Positions 7,015 through 14,558 of a stretch of 34,872 bases of DNA are shown piece after piece (positions within the stretch are counted from its first letter, which is position 1; every line of letters begins with the position of its first letter). Where the stretch lies: IMG/VR virus record IMGVR_UViG_3300044811_000035, positions 1-34,872 of that record; one strand, given 5' to 3'. The notes beneath the pieces are model-generated. The model saw only the letters and a program-made list of their open reading frames with translations, had not been told where the DNA came from and made no database searches. The position numbers were made by a program, and so were the translations under genes. Origin of the DNA: a virus.

Positions 7015-7938
7015 ATGGCCAACGCTATCCCGCTGCTCGAGGGCACTGCTGCCTCGGGTGGCTATCTCGTCCCGGACCAGTACGTTCAGGACGCCTTTCA
7101 GCTCGGCATCGACCGCCAGTCCGCGGTCGCGCAGCTCGTCCGCATCCGCAGGGTTGCCGCCAAGCGCGTCCAGCTCACGGAGTACGTCGGGCGGCCCACG
7201 GCAGGGTTCGTCGCCGAAGGCGCCGACAAGCCCGCGTCGGGCGCGGCGTACAACGTCGTGACGGTCGACATCAAGAAGATCGCGTCGCTGATCATGTACA
7301 CCGAGGAGCTGATCGAGGACGCGCAGAGCGACCCGACCGTTCTCATCAACCAGGACGTGCGCGGCGCGTTCTCTGACCTGATCGACTCGCACGCCCTGGG
7401 CACCAGCCCATCGGGTGCGGTGACGACGCAGTTCAACAACGCGCTGGCGAACACCACCCAGACGGTGGAGTACGACCAGAGCAAGCAGGATGCCCTGCCG
7501 CTGGCGATCTCGTCGGCGATCCAGACGATTCGCTCCAACGGCTACAACGCCAACGGGGCGATCGTCGGGCCCGACGCCGAGCTCGCTCTGCGCAACGCTC
7601 GCGACACGCTGGGCCGCCCGCTGTACGCGGATGGCTTCTCGGGGGCACCGAGCAGCCTGTACGGGCTGAACATGTCGCGCACGACGAATCTCCAGACGAT
7701 CGCGGGTACCGCGGCGGCTGGCCGGGTCGTCGCGATCGTGGGCGACTTCAACCAGGGCCTTCTGGCCGTGCGTGACGACATCCGCGTGAAGTTCAGCGAC
7801 CAGGCGACGGTCAACGTGTCCGGCACCGACCACCGCCTGTGGCAGCAGAACAAGGTCGCGGCGCTCTGGGAGACCCGCGTGGGCTTCGTCGCTCACGACC
7901 TCAATAGGGCCTTTGTGGCTGTCGTGAACGCGTCCTGA
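7015..7938 (+). CDS. Major capsid protein (HK97 gp5-like)
   Basis: 307 residues with the hallmarks of HK97-fold capsid proteins of the phage-capsid family: an N-terminal arm reading ASGGYLVPDQYVQDAFQL, an E-loop/spine segment with YVGRPTAGFVAEGADKP (about residues 58-74), KKIASLIMYTEELIEDA as the spine helix region, and the A-domain with GAIVGPDAELALR and GLNMSRT, followed by VVAIVGDFNQGLLAVRDDIRVKFSDQA. It builds the icosahedral shell. Good ribosome binding site (AGGAGGG) six bases upstream. Only a short arm precedes the shell domain and no long delta domain is present, fitting a separate scaffold gene. The stop overlaps the next start as TGATG. Confidence 0.93.
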   Translation: MANAIPLLEGTAASGGYLVPDQYVQDAFQLGIDRQSAVAQLVRIRRVAAKRVQLTEYVGRPTAGFVAEGADKPASGAAYNVVTVDIKKIASLIMYTEELIEDAQSDPTVLINQDVRGAFSDLIDSHALGTSPSGAVTTQFNNALANTTQTVEYDQSKQDALPLAISSAIQTIRSNGYNANGAIVGPDAELALRNARDTLGRPLYADGFSGAPSSLYGLNMSRTTNLQTIAGTAAAGRVVAIVGDFNQGLLAVRDDIRVKFSDQATVNVSGTDHRLWQQNKVAALWETRVGFVAHDLNRAFVAVVNAS

Positions 7939-8390
7939 TGAGCCTCATTCAGAAGGTGCGGGCACGGGTCGCGGCGGTCACGATCGCTGCGACGACCGGC
8001 TCGACGGTGGGTGAGGCCGACCAGGCCGGCCGGGTGGTTGGCGTGACGTACACGCCGGACGCGTCGGTTACCGGAGCGGCCTCGCCGAATAGCCGGACGC
8101 TGACGCTCGTCAACAAGGGCCAGGACGGCTCAGGGCCGACGAACATCGCCACGCTGGCCCTCGTCGGGTCGGTGAACCTGACCGCATTCGACGAGGCGGC
8201 GATCACGCTGAACGGCACGGCCGCGAACCTCAAGGTCGCGGCGTCAGACATCCTGGAATGGGTGTCGACCGCCGTTACCTCTGGCGGCGGTCTCGTCGAT
8301 CCAGGTGGCCTTGTCGAGGTCGAGATCGGCTCGGGGTCCTACACGGATGTCGCGTCGACTGTCGGAACTATCGCCCAGACCGAAGGCTAG
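7938..8390 (+). CDS. Probable capsid decoration or minor head protein (150 aa)
   Basis: Starts in a TGATG overlap with the major capsid gene, so it is likely made in step with it. The 150-residue product is rich in Thr, Val, Ala and Gly with alternating hydrophobic pattern (SRTLTLVNKGQDGSG, IATLALVGSVNLTAFDEAAITL), suggesting an all-beta fold. Position directly after the capsid gene and this composition are usual for decoration (cement) proteins that sit on the outside of the shell. No specific family is recognised, so the assignment is by context. Confidence 0.6.
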   Translation: MSLIQKVRARVAAVTIAATTGSTVGEADQAGRVVGVTYTPDASVTGAASPNSRTLTLVNKGQDGSGPTNIATLALVGSVNLTAFDEAAITLNGTAANLKVAASDILEWVSTAVTSGGGLVDPGGLVEVEIGSGSYTDVASTVGTIAQTEG

Positions 8391-8398
8391 GAGAAAGT

Positions 8399-8581
8399 AT
8401 GCCCAGGCAGACGCAGCCGGTGACCTCGCAAGGCGACACGAGCAGTGACGCCTCTGGGGCGCCGCCGATCAACAAGGCCGACGACCACGCTGGCACGTTC
8501 GAGTACCGGGACCTCCCGGACTCGGAGAAGCCGGCGCCGGAGACGGTCGCGCAGGAGCAGGTTCTCCCCAGCGACAAGTAG
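8399..8581 (+). CDS. Small disordered hypothetical protein (60 aa)
   Basis: ATG preceded by TAGGAGAAAGT, a good ribosome binding site with seven-base spacing. The 60-residue product is Gln/Ser/Asp/Pro-rich without predicted secondary structure (QPVTSQGDTSSDASGAPP), with a short central HAGTFEYRDLPDSEKP. It may be a small head accessory protein. The frame runs further upstream to 8258, but that part is a shadow of the preceding gene. Function unknown. Confidence 0.55.
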   Translation: MPRQTQPVTSQGDTSSDASGAPPINKADDHAGTFEYRDLPDSEKPAPETVAQEQVLPSDK

Positions 8582-8587
8582 CAGCTC

Positions 8588-8623
8588 GGGCCGCCGCCGT
8601 TCTCTCTCTTGCGGCGGCGGCCC
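8588..8623 (+). terminator. Strong GC hairpin between head genes
   Basis: GGGCCGCCGCCG (8588-8599) pairs perfectly with CGGCGGCGGCCC (8612-8623), a 12-bp stem with a pyrimidine-rich 12-base loop, starting seven bases after a stop codon. A short pyrimidine-rich stretch (ACCTTCTTCTACC) follows rather than a clean T-run. It probably attenuates transcription or stabilises the upstream capsid message, lowering expression of the genes after it. Confidence 0.55.
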
Positions 8624-8653
8624 ACCTTCTTCTACCTGGCCGGGAGGCTACGC

Positions 8654-8869
8654 ATGGCAAACCACCTGGCCGGTATGGCCCCGACAAGCATCACGCTCGA
8701 AGGCACCATCCTCCGGGCTGACGGCACCACCGAAGACCTCGGCGTCATCGCCTACACCCACCGCAATCCTGTTCGCAGGCTGCTGGGTCAACAGAACGTC
8801 CGGGGCGGCAGCGTGCTGCGAACCATCCTCGGTCGCGCCCCGAAGATCACCGATCACAAGGAGGGCTGA
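8654..8869 (+). CDS. Small hypothetical protein (71 aa)
   Basis: ATG 8654 has a GGGAGG ribosome binding site; the frame upstream to 8609 lies in the hairpin region and is not used. The product has a short beta-rich start (ITLEGTILRADGTTEDLGVIAYTHR) and a basic C-terminus. No family recognised. The stop overlaps the next start as TGATG. It lies in the head gene block, so a minor head or head-tail role is possible. Confidence 0.55.
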   Translation: MANHLAGMAPTSITLEGTILRADGTTEDLGVIAYTHRNPVRRLLGQQNVRGGSVLRTILGRAPKITDHKEG

Positions 8870-9183
8870 TGCCCCCGTTTCGCATCGTTGTACGCCACCC
8901 CGATAGTTCGCATCACGATCACGCGTGGGCGGCGGTCGGCGGTGTCTTTGACACCCCGGAAGACATCGACGAGGTTCTCGAGCAGGCGGACGGCGTTGAG
9001 CCGTCGGTGCCTGGGTCGCTGGCGCCCGAGCAGCGTGTTCGTGTGACGGTCCCTCAGCGCCTCGCCGAGTTCGTCGGCCAGGGGTATGAGGTTCGGTCGC
9101 AGGAACTCGTCGTCAAGACGGAAGGCACTGATGACGCCGGGCAGACCATTCCTGTTGAGCACAAGTGGAAGGACGTGAAGTAA
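8869..9183 (+). CDS. Hypothetical protein of the head gene block (104 aa)
   Basis: TGATG overlap at the start and TAATG overlap at the end show coupling with both neighbours. The 104-residue protein is acidic, with a mixed alpha/beta pattern: FRIVVRHPDSSHHDHAW at the start, a Glu/Asp-rich helix TPEDIDEVLEQADG, then YEVRSQELVVKTEG strands. No recognised family and no membrane segment. The His cluster near residues 15-18 could bind metal, but no complete site is visible. Confidence 0.6.
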   Translation: MPPFRIVVRHPDSSHHDHAWAAVGGVFDTPEDIDEVLEQADGVEPSVPGSLAPEQRVRVTVPQRLAEFVGQGYEVRSQELVVKTEGTDDAGQTIPVEHKWKDVK

Positions 9184-9641
9184 TGGCTGCTGGAGTCATC
9201 ACCGCGCCGGCGCCGAGGGCGACGATCCGCGACATCATCGACTTCGTGTTTGGCACGGCGACGGTCGTTACGTCGTCGGGCAAGGCGATCAGCGCGAAGC
9301 GCAATGTCGGGTCGACGCCGACGCAGACCGAGCCGAAGTTCATCGGTATCGGCGTGGGTGCGACGGGCGCTGCCAGGACGGCTGTCGCGGCGGACACAGC
9401 GTTGACGACGGAGGTCGAGACGCGGGCGACGGGTACGGCGTCGACGGTCACGACGACGGTGACGAACGACACGTATCAGACGGTCGGGACGATTACGGCG
9501 ACGGCGGGCCGGTCGGTGGATGAGGCGGGCACGTTTGACGCTTCGACGACCGGCAACATGGACGTGTCTGCGACGTTCGCGGTGGTCACGCTTGCGAGCG
9601 GCGATTCGCTGCAGTTGACCGTGAAGAAGCAGTACACGTAG
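9183..9641 (+). CDS. Minor structural protein, beta-rich (152 aa)
   Basis: Starts at the ATG of a TAATG overlap. The product is Thr/Ala/Val/Gly-rich with repeated short strands. The segments FIGIGVGATGAARTAVAADTAL, TTEVETRATGT, TYQTVGTITATAGRSVDEAG and VTLASGDSLQLTVKKQYT follow the order seen in small phage fibre/collar-type structural proteins (xxGxGTGAxxxxxxDTALxTE...). Known proteins of this form are predicted virion surface components. Whether it sits on head or tail here is unknown; the position before the tail genes favours head or neck. Confidence 0.55.
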   Translation: MAAGVITAPAPRATIRDIIDFVFGTATVVTSSGKAISAKRNVGSTPTQTEPKFIGIGVGATGAARTAVAADTALTTEVETRATGTASTVTTTVTNDTYQTVGTITATAGRSVDEAGTFDASTTGNMDVSATFAVVTLASGDSLQLTVKKQYT

Positions 9642-9644
9642 GCG

Positions 9645-9986
9645 GTGGCTGTGCGGGTGGTTGCCGGGATGGTGCTGGCAACCATGGCGGGTTCGACGTT
9701 CGCATCGGTGCCGGGCCCCGCGGTCCTGGTTCGTGGTGGCGGTGTGGCTGGTGGTGACGCCCTGGTGATTCCTGGGGGCGACATTCTGAATGTCCGCAAC
9801 ATCCAGGGCGGCACGATCGCCGATCCGAACCTTGACCTCGGTGCCGGTTCGGCGTCTCACCGGGGGACGCTCGCCCTGAATTACGACGTGGGGCGGTGTG
9901 TCGTGATCTACGACGGCCACAAGCACCGGCTCGCTGAGTTCTGCCCGCACCAGATCGTCTTCTACGTCAAGCCACGGGTGCGCTGA
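9645..9986 (+). CDS. Hypothetical protein (113 aa)
   Basis: GTG start three bases after the preceding stop, without its own clear ribosome binding site, so translation is probably coupled. The N-terminal 25 residues are hydrophobic (VRVVAGMVLATMAGSTFASV), like a weak signal or membrane segment, followed by Gly-rich and then beta-type sequence ending CVVIYDGHKHRLAEFCPHQIVF. The two late Cys and several His residues stand out. The stop is followed immediately by the ATG of the large repeat protein (TGATGG). Function unknown. Confidence 0.5.
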   Translation: MAVRVVAGMVLATMAGSTFASVPGPAVLVRGGGVAGGDALVIPGGDILNVRNIQGGTIADPNLDLGAGSASHRGTLALNYDVGRCVVIYDGHKHRLAEFCPHQIVFYVKPRVR

Positions 9987-12730
9987 TGGCGATCGCGTTC
10001 GTCAAGAACGGCGGGATCGGAGGGAACAAGTCCGGCGCGATTAGCCAGGCGATCACCGTCCCCACTGGTGGACACGCGGCAGGGAACCTTCTGGTCGTCA
10101 ACGTCGGTGTCAGCGGCTCCGCGTCCTCGACAGCAACGGTCACCGACTCCCGTGGGAACACGTACACCCAGATCGACGCTGGGGCAGGGGACGTGGTGCG
10201 AAGCCAAATCTGGGCTGCGGTACTGACGACAGCTCTCCTTGCGGGGGACACCATCACGTGCGCGGTTACGTCAGGAACGCCGACCTGGGCAATCTCGTCG
10301 ATCGAGTTCTCCGGCGCATCAATCACTGAGGACGTTGCCTCCTCAAACAACATCACAGGCACGGGTGGAACCACTCCCTCGGCGTCTATCACGCCAGTCA
10401 CCACCGGGTCGCTGGTGATCGGCTCGATCTTCATCATCAACGGGCCGACCGCCGACACGTTCACGCAGGACACCGACACGACGAACGGCTCGTGGGGAAC
10501 GATTCCGGCCGGCGGAACGACCGGCGGAAGCGCGACGAGCAACGTCACGCTTCGTGGTGGTTACAAGATCATTACCGCCTCCGGCGCGCAGACGTACAAC
10601 CCAACACTCGGGACGGGCCGCTCCTACCAGATCGCTATAGCGGCGCTGAAGCCCACGGCGACCGGCACGACGTTCACGCAGACGCTGTCGGCGACCTCAA
10701 CAGTCTCGGCGTCGATCGCGCAATCGCCCAGCAAGATCATCGCGGCAGCGGCCGCATCGGCCCCGGCGAAGATCACTGCTGTCGCAAGGACCTGGACGGT
10801 CGCGGCGGGCAGCACACCGACGATCGTCCGACTCACCGCCCGCACCTGGGCCGCCAGTGCGGCATCGACAGCCTCGCTGCTGGCGAGCAGGCTCTTTCAG
10901 AAGGTGCTGAGCGCCACGACCGGGTCTACGGCGGCGACCGTTCGCACCGCCAGCCTCGCCAGGAACGCCACTGCTGCGGCGAGCGCCACGATCCGCAGGG
11001 CGGTCACGCGTACGTGGACGACAACGACATCGACCGCAGCCACCGTGGCGCGCACCGGATCGCGCACACTGACCGCCGCCACGTCGACAACGGCATCGGC
11101 GGCGCGATTCGCTCAGCGAGTGCTCACCACCGCGGCGGCAAGCTCAGCGACCGCGGCCCGCGCAACGACACGCGCACTGGCTGCCAGCGCCGCCGCGAGC
11201 GCCACTGTCAGACGTGCCGTCACCCGCACGCTGCCCGCGCCGGCATCGGCAGTGGCCACCGTTCTGCGCGCAACGGCACGCACGATCTCCTCGAGCACGT
11301 CGGCGGGCGCGGCACTGGCGGCCAGCCGGGCCCTGCTGCGGACGCTCGCGTCAACGACAAGCAGCTCGGTCACCCTCTCCAGAACGTCATCGCGCACGCT
11401 GTCGACCACCGCGAGCTCGACGGGCACCGTCGGCCGCACTAGCTCGCTGCGCCGCACGATCGCCGCAACCGCGCCCGCGGCCGCAACTCTCGTGCGTTCT
11501 GTCTCGCGGTCGATCAACGGCGCCGGGGCGCAGCTGGCCAGCACTGTGAGATCGACCACCAAGCAGGTGGCGTCCATCGCGCCGGCGACAGCGGTACTCG
11601 CGATCGGCCGGGCGCTTCTGCGGACACTCACTGCGGCGACAAGCAGCACGGGAACGCTCTCCCGAGCGTCGTCGCGAACGCTGGCGAGCACAGCAGCCTC
11701 GACGGGCACCATCAGCCGCGCGAGCTCCGTGCGCCGCACGATCGTTGCCTTCGCCCCAGCCGCTGGATCACTCGCCCGCGCGATCACCAAGCAGATGTCC
11801 TCCACCGCGCCGGCGACGGCGGTACTGACAACCGTCCGGGCGATCCTGCGGACGATCACCACCACCGCCCCCGCCGCCGCCCTGCTCTCTCGAGCAACGT
11901 CTCGAGCGCTGACCGGGACGGCAGCGAGCGCGGCAACGCTCACTCGGCAGACGTTTCTACTACGCGCCCTGACCGCCGTTTCAGCCGTCTCGTCAACCAT
12001 CGTGCGCGCCATCTCGCGGAACGTGACCGCCGGCACCGGCTCGACCGGCACTGTTTTCCGTCTCACCGCCAGGACCATCCAGGCGACCGCACCCGCCAAT
12101 GCCGTGCTCGCGATGATTCGCGTCACGCTGCGCACCCTGACCGCGGGCGCCTCGTCGGCTGCCACGGTAAGCAGGCTCACGTTCAAGCAGATCGTGGCCA
12201 GCGGCGCAACGATCGCGAGCGTTCGCATCGCCGTCGGTCGAACGGTCACGGCAACCATCGCGACTGGCGCGACGATCGGTCGAACGGTCGCTCACGCCGC
12301 CACAGCGGTCGTTGCCGCCGCCGCCGCCGTCAGACGAACGATCGCGACGACCAGGACCGCGAGCACAACCGCAGCTGCCGCGATTGGTCGCGCTGTTGCC
12401 CGCACACTCTCAACCGCGACAGCAGCAGTCGCGAGCGTCACACAGCTCCGAAGCAGCCCCGTCCTGTACCTCACGGCACAAATCGGCACAGTCGCGACAG
12501 TGGCCCGCAACACCGCCCGCCAGCTCACGACGGGCAGCATGGCCGCGGCGAGCATCACACGAGCGATCAGCGCCACCAAGGCCGCGGCTAGCCCGATCGT
12601 TGGCTTTATCACCGAACTACTCGGACGTCTTTCATCTTCGCCGTCGACCGCCGGACATCTCGTGCGGTCCGTCGTCGGCCGGGTCCTCCCGAGTTTGTCT
12701 GGGCGCATCCGCGGCTCCGGCCGCCGCTAA
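9986..12730 (+). CDS. Giant Ala/Thr/Ser/Arg repeat protein with N-terminal beta domain (914 aa)
   Basis: Residues 1 to about 222 are a beta-rich domain (ITVPTGGHAAGNLLVVNV, TVTDSRGNTYTQIDAG, VLTTALLAGDTITCAV, WAISSIEFSG) like carbohydrate-binding or jelly-roll domains of phage surface proteins. From about 224 to 869 the chain is roughly 34 units of 18-20 residues. The core is a small-residue run (Thr, Ala, Ser), then T-V/L-x-R, two to four residues, and R-T-L/I/W. There is no Asp or Glu from 165 to 876 and only one His, so the region is extremely basic. A short C-terminal segment (FITELLGRL... then Arg-rich) ends it. A regular beta-solenoid or coiled helix stack with Arg ladders is possible. 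It lies between head and tail blocks, so a head fibre or an internal DNA-binding protein are both conceivable. The role is unknown. Confidence 0.75.
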   Translation: MAIAFVKNGGIGGNKSGAISQAITVPTGGHAAGNLLVVNVGVSGSASSTATVTDSRGNTYTQIDAGAGDVVRSQIWAAVLTTALLAGDTITCAVTSGTPTWAISSIEFSGASITEDVASSNNITGTGGTTPSASITPVTTGSLVIGSIFIINGPTADTFTQDTDTTNGSWGTIPAGGTTGGSATSNVTLRGGYKIITASGAQTYNPTLGTGRSYQIAIAALKPTATGTTFTQTLSATSTVSASIAQSPSKIIAAAAASAPAKITAVARTWTVAAGSTPTIVRLTARTWAASAASTASLLASRLFQKVLSATTGSTAATVRTASLARNATAAASATIRRAVTRTWTTTTSTAATVARTGSRTLTAATSTTASAARFAQRVLTTAAASSATAARATTRALAASAAASATVRRAVTRTLPAPASAVATVLRATARTISSSTSAGAALAASRALLRTLASTTSSSVTLSRTSSRTLSTTASSTGTVGRTSSLRRTIAATAPAAATLVRSVSRSINGAGAQLASTVRSTTKQVASIAPATAVLAIGRALLRTLTAATSSTGTLSRASSRTLASTAASTGTISRASSVRRTIVAFAPAAGSLARAITKQMSSTAPATAVLTTVRAILRTITTTAPAAALLSRATSRALTGTAASAATLTRQTFLLRALTAVSAVSSTIVRAISRNVTAGTGSTGTVFRLTARTIQATAPANAVLAMIRVTLRTLTAGASSAATVSRLTFKQIVASGATIASVRIAVGRTVTATIATGATIGRTVAHAATAVVAAAAAVRRTIATTRTASTTAAAAIGRAVARTLSTATAAVASVTQLRSSPVLYLTAQIGTVATVARNTARQLTTGSMAAASITRAISATKAAASPIVGFITELLGRLSSSPSTAGHLVRSVVGRVLPSLSGRIRGSGRR
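10658..12592 (+). repeat. Array of about 34 degenerate 54-60 bp protein-coding repeats
   Basis: This is the repeat-coding part of the 914-residue protein. Typical units read TAATSSTGTLSRASSRTL, AATAPAAATLVRSVSRSI and TAGTGSTGTVFRLTARTI: 18 residues with conserved Arg at positions about 12 and 16. Some units have one or two extra residues before the final Arg-Thr-Leu. A higher-order duplication is visible: the blocks beginning at 11330 and 11612 are 282 bases (94 residues) apart and share the same unit order. Repeats are conserved in protein more than in DNA. Confidence 0.8.
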
Positions 12731-12744
12731 CAGGAGGCAGCACC

Positions 12745-13629
12745 GTGGACTACAACGTCAGCCTCGAAGACTTCACGCCCGCGCCAAGGTACCCGCCGGT
12801 AGTCACCCCGTGGACGACCGTCCAGATCGAAGAGTCGACCTCGTCAGACGGGCCGTGGACAGTCATCGACACGTTCGCGCTCGACCCTGTCGACACAGAT
12901 CCGGCCAATCCGGCCGTCAGGAGCTTCACGACCGAGAACGCCACACTGCAATCAGGCTGGTACAGGGTCGCGTTCCTCGACGCGGCGGACCGCATCTCCT
13001 ACGCCGACCCCGTCACCAACCCAACCAGCGGCAGCGCCTACTTCACGGTCGCGGAGTTGCGGGCCCGCTACCCAGACCTTGCGGACGACACCGCCTACCC
13101 GGATGTGCTCGTCGAGGAATACCGCGAACTTGCGGAGCAAGCGTTCGAGGATGCGTGCGACCGCGCGTTCGTCCCGAGGGTCGCGACCGACACGGTTACC
13201 GAGGACCGCTCCTACCGGTGGGAACGCGTCACCCGCACCGACTTCTCAACGTTTCACGGCCGCAAACTCAACCAGCACGACATCCGGCGTGTCCTGGCCG
13301 CCACCGACAGCACCGGCATAGCGCTGGACATCACTGCGGCTGAGCTCAACCACGGCTGGGTGTACGGCCTGCCTTCCGGCGGGACCATCACGATCACCTA
13401 CGAGTACGGCCTCGACACCCCGCCGCTCAGGGTCAAGCACGCCGTCATGGCACTGGCCCGCGAGTGGATGCTCAGCGGCCCGGTGACTGACCGGCAGACC
13501 GGCATCCCCGTGGAGGGTGGTGGCGTGATCAGCCTCGCACTCCCGGGCGGCTGGACGGGCACGTTCGGGCTGTCGGAGGTTGACGAGTGTGTCCGCAGGT
13601 ATGGCGTCAGCCAGGTCTTTGTCGGATGA
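12745..13629 (+). CDS. Head-tail adaptor (gp6-like) with N-terminal fibronectin-III-like domain
   Basis: GTG start behind CAGGAGGC. Residues about 1-97 look like an FN3/Ig-type beta sandwich (VTPWTTVQIEESTSSDGPWTV, then SGWYRVAFLDAADRISYADPV). Residues about 98-294 match the head-tail connector family that docks on the portal: FTVAELRARYPDLADDT, EEYRELAEQAFEDACDRAF, ITITYEYGLDTPPLRVKHAVMAL and a C-terminal FGLSEVDECVRRYG. It seals the portal and receives the tail. The FN3-like fusion is uncommon for this short protein. It ends in ATGA with the next gene. Confidence 0.75.
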   Translation: MDYNVSLEDFTPAPRYPPVVTPWTTVQIEESTSSDGPWTVIDTFALDPVDTDPANPAVRSFTTENATLQSGWYRVAFLDAADRISYADPVTNPTSGSAYFTVAELRARYPDLADDTAYPDVLVEEYRELAEQAFEDACDRAFVPRVATDTVTEDRSYRWERVTRTDFSTFHGRKLNQHDIRRVLAATDSTGIALDITAAELNHGWVYGLPSGGTITITYEYGLDTPPLRVKHAVMALAREWMLSGPVTDRQTGIPVEGGGVISLALPGGWTGTFGLSEVDECVRRYGVSQVFVG

Positions 13630-14060
13630 GGGCAACGTTTCCGGCCGCAAAGGTCGCGCTTCGCGACATGCTTTCGGCACGTACTGGGATGGCCGGCGTG
13701 TTGGTGCAGCTGCACCTTCCGACACGGGTGCCTACCCAGCGCGACCGGGTGTATGTGGTCGGCACCGAGAACTTCGCCAGGGTTCCGAGTGATCAGCAGG
13801 GCGGCATGGTCGAGACGTACCTCCTGGTGCTGCTGGTGGAGGCCCGCCGTAACGGCACAGACGCGCAGCCCGCGGCCGACCGATTGGCGGCAATGATCGA
13901 CGAGCTCGACCAGCTCCTGGTTGACGATGAGGAACTGGGCGGCGTGGTGTACGACAGTCGCCTCGCCGCGATTCCGGCAGAGAACACGCTGCCGCTGCCG
14001 GACAACACGGGGTGGCTCGCTAGGGCTGAGGTTCACGTCCACGTCGAGGTCCTCGTCTAA
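13626..14060 (+). CDS. Tail terminator-like / neck protein (144 aa)
   Basis: Starts in an ATGA overlap with the adaptor gene; the upstream part of the frame is a shadow. The pattern VYVVGTENFARVPSDQQGGMVETYLLVLLVEARR, then a helix with AADRLAAMIDELDQLLVDDE, then a late ARAEVHVHVEVLV strand, is that of the small alpha/beta tail-terminator or minor tail proteins that cap the tail tube and join it to the head. Position between adaptor and gp10-like gene agrees. Assignment by pattern and context. Confidence 0.65.
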   Translation: MRATFPAAKVALRDMLSARTGMAGVLVQLHLPTRVPTQRDRVYVVGTENFARVPSDQQGGMVETYLLVLLVEARRNGTDAQPAADRLAAMIDELDQLLVDDEELGGVVYDSRLAAIPAENTLPLPDNTGWLARAEVHVHVEVLV

Positions 14061-14482
14061 TGGCCTCCACGCTCAGGGTGCCGCTGTCGGTCGATCTTGC
14101 TGACCTGTTTCGCGATCTGGAGTCGGTGAAGCTGGGGCTGGGTCGCGTGATGAAGGACGCCTTGCGCGAGGCCGGCGGCCTTGCCAGGAACCGGACGGCG
14201 GATCTGATGCCGCTCGGGCCTGGTCCGCAGGGCGGCAAGGACAACCTGCCGCACATCAAGGAGACGTTGAGCGCGTCGGCAACACAGTCGTATGCGCAGG
14301 TCGTGTCCGATCACCCAGGCGCCCCGGTGCTCAACTGGGGCGGCTCGATTGCGCCGAGGGGTGTCGAGATCTTCTTCCCGAAGAAGCTGTATGCGCAGCA
14401 GGCCGGCGAGGAAGTGTTGCCGCTCGTCGAATCCCACTTGCAGGACGCGGTCGACAGGTTGACCGAGCAGTACCTCAGCTAG
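14060..14482 (+). CDS. HK97 gp10-like neck/tail completion protein
   Basis: 140 residues, starting in a TAATG overlap. An N-terminal amphipathic helix pair (DLFRDLESVKLGLGRVMKDALREAGG) leads into the family signature LMPLGPGPQGGKDNLPHIKETLSA, followed by beta strands and PKKLYAQQAGEEVL. This is the layout of the HK97-gp10 family, needed to complete or attach the tail. A long C-terminal helix finishes it. The 76 bases downstream hold a short hairpin (AGCCC-ACG-GGGCT) and the ribosome binding site of the next gene. Confidence 0.78.
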   Translation: MASTLRVPLSVDLADLFRDLESVKLGLGRVMKDALREAGGLARNRTADLMPLGPGPQGGKDNLPHIKETLSASATQSYAQVVSDHPGAPVLNWGGSIAPRGVEIFFPKKLYAQQAGEEVLPLVESHLQDAVDRLTEQYLS

Positions 14483-14558
14483 CCCACGGGGCTGGTTGGT
14501 TCTCGCCCCCGGTGACGGCGGGCTTCATGCACAGCAGCACTACTCACCAGGAGGCACC

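Noticed and set aside
5470-7896. An 808-codon minus-strand open frame opposite portal, scaffold and capsid genes
   Set aside because: It is antisense to three clearly recognised genes, has Arg/Leu/Val/Asp/Gly-rich shadow composition, no ribosome binding site and no motif. Long antisense frames are expected at this GC content.
9054-9950. A 298-codon minus-strand frame opposite small head genes
   Set aside because: Composition is almost only Arg/His/Asp/Pro, typical of antisense to Thr/Val/Gly codons; the + genes are coupled to each other.
11113-12258. A 381-codon minus-strand frame opposite the repeat region
   Set aside because: It is the mirror of the repeated Ala/Thr/Ser/Arg codons, giving Val/Ala/Arg repeats. 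The + strand has the ribosomal coupling and the N-terminal domain.
10658-12592. CRISPR array or tandem non-coding repeat
   Set aside because: The periodicity is in the protein, units are degenerate at DNA level and continuous within one frame; no constant repeat with variable spacers is present.
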